Shown: in pieces, positions 63,732 to 64,000 of the stretch
Numbering within the stretch: the stretch's first letter is position 1
How the letters are laid out: the number at the start of each line of letters is the position of its first letter
Origin: Theocolax elegans
Taxonomy: Eukaryota; Arthropoda; Insecta; Hymenoptera; Cerocephalidae
Length of the DNA stretch: 64,000 bases
Assembly (NCBI GenBank): GCA_026168455.1
Contig: CM047426.1
Span: 73,249,986-73,313,985, forward strand
Direction of reading: 5' to 3'
Position numbers and translations under genes: made by a program
The notes under the pieces: generated by a model
Told to the model about the DNA's origin: nothing
Seen by the model: the letters and a program-made list of their open reading frames with translations, nothing else
Databases searched by the model: none

Positions 63732-64000
63732 CGCGCCTGACCGCGATACTTTCACATCGCGCACTGCGATCGTTACGGGCGATTTCTTGATCGCGCAATC
63801 AGCTGTGCTGGACGATCGATGCGCGAAAATCTTATCAATATCACGATCGGTAGTGCATATCTAGTTTAAATACCTACTTTTAAATAATATATAGTTGAGT
63901 TTTTTGACGAATTGGGTTTCAAGTACAAACGTTCTTTTGTAATATAATAACTTTGTGTATAATGAAATACTATTGACTTTTTTAATTTTATCATTTAATC
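63732..64000 (-). promoter_or_regulatory. Possible promoter/5' flank of CPAP1 gene
   Basis: A CpG-containing, GC-richer stretch (63732-63840, with GATCGCGC and CGATCG motifs) lies just upstream of the proposed signal-peptide exon on the minus strand, then the sequence turns AT-rich. It depends on that exon being real. Confidence 0.25.

Overview
The window is AT-rich eukaryotic DNA with spliced genes, GT-AG introns and dense transposon remnants. Gene content (coronin-7/pod1, Ufm1, the mitochondrial DnaJ Tid, a CYP6-like P450 and a one-domain chitin-binding cuticle protein) points to an insect. The compact P450 and the general layout would suit a hymenopteran such as a bee, wasp or ant, but that is inference. 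All exon models here were built by hand from splice signals, reading phase and family knowledge. No search or transcript data were available. Left part (1-13.3 kb), conserved housekeeping genes. The 3' part of coronin-7/pod1 (+; 13 exons, 846 codons plus stop in a consistent frame) is followed by Ufm1 (-; four exons, with a first coding exon of only five bases). A 326-residue intronless gene of unknown function lies inside the largest Ufm1 intron on the same strand. Ufm1 and Tid/DNAJA3 (+) diverge from a common region of about 600 bp that carries a cluster of CTGTAC/GTACAG motifs. Tid has up to three possible C-terminal ends. Middle part (13.3-39.2 kb), a repeat-rich region with no intact host gene recognised. 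It holds a TA-flanked MITE with GGGGAGACTGGGG ends; a LINE with a 5S-rRNA-like stretch in its 5' region that runs into a 100-base assembly gap; a 1.26 kb foldback element flanked by ATGT; a 0.7-0.8 kb direct duplication; a TIR element with a 79-bp minisatellite; a second foldback of 648 bp; a decayed Ty1/copia element with a recognisable 3' LTR; a second LINE carrying a TTAA-flanked MITE; and a tRNA-derived SINE with target duplications. Right part (39.9-64 kb), two minus-strand genes. The first is a full-length P450 model (507 aa, six exons), interrupted in intron 4 by a perfect (ATTT)250 tract of exactly 1000 bp and a second, frameshifted copy of exon 5. The second is a gene for a peritrophin-like cuticle protein (CPAP1 type) with a long Q-rich region. 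Six of its exons are well supported (45.6-53.9 kb), and a possible signal-peptide exon lies near 63.7 kb. The long stretch between holds a TTAA-flanked 801-bp MITE and a doubtful pair of small exons. The strongest points for follow-up are the nested gene in Ufm1, the palindromic foldback elements, the 5S-like block in the LINE leader, the TTAA MITE family and the duplicated P450 exon around the 1000-bp microsatellite, where an assembly artefact must be excluded first.
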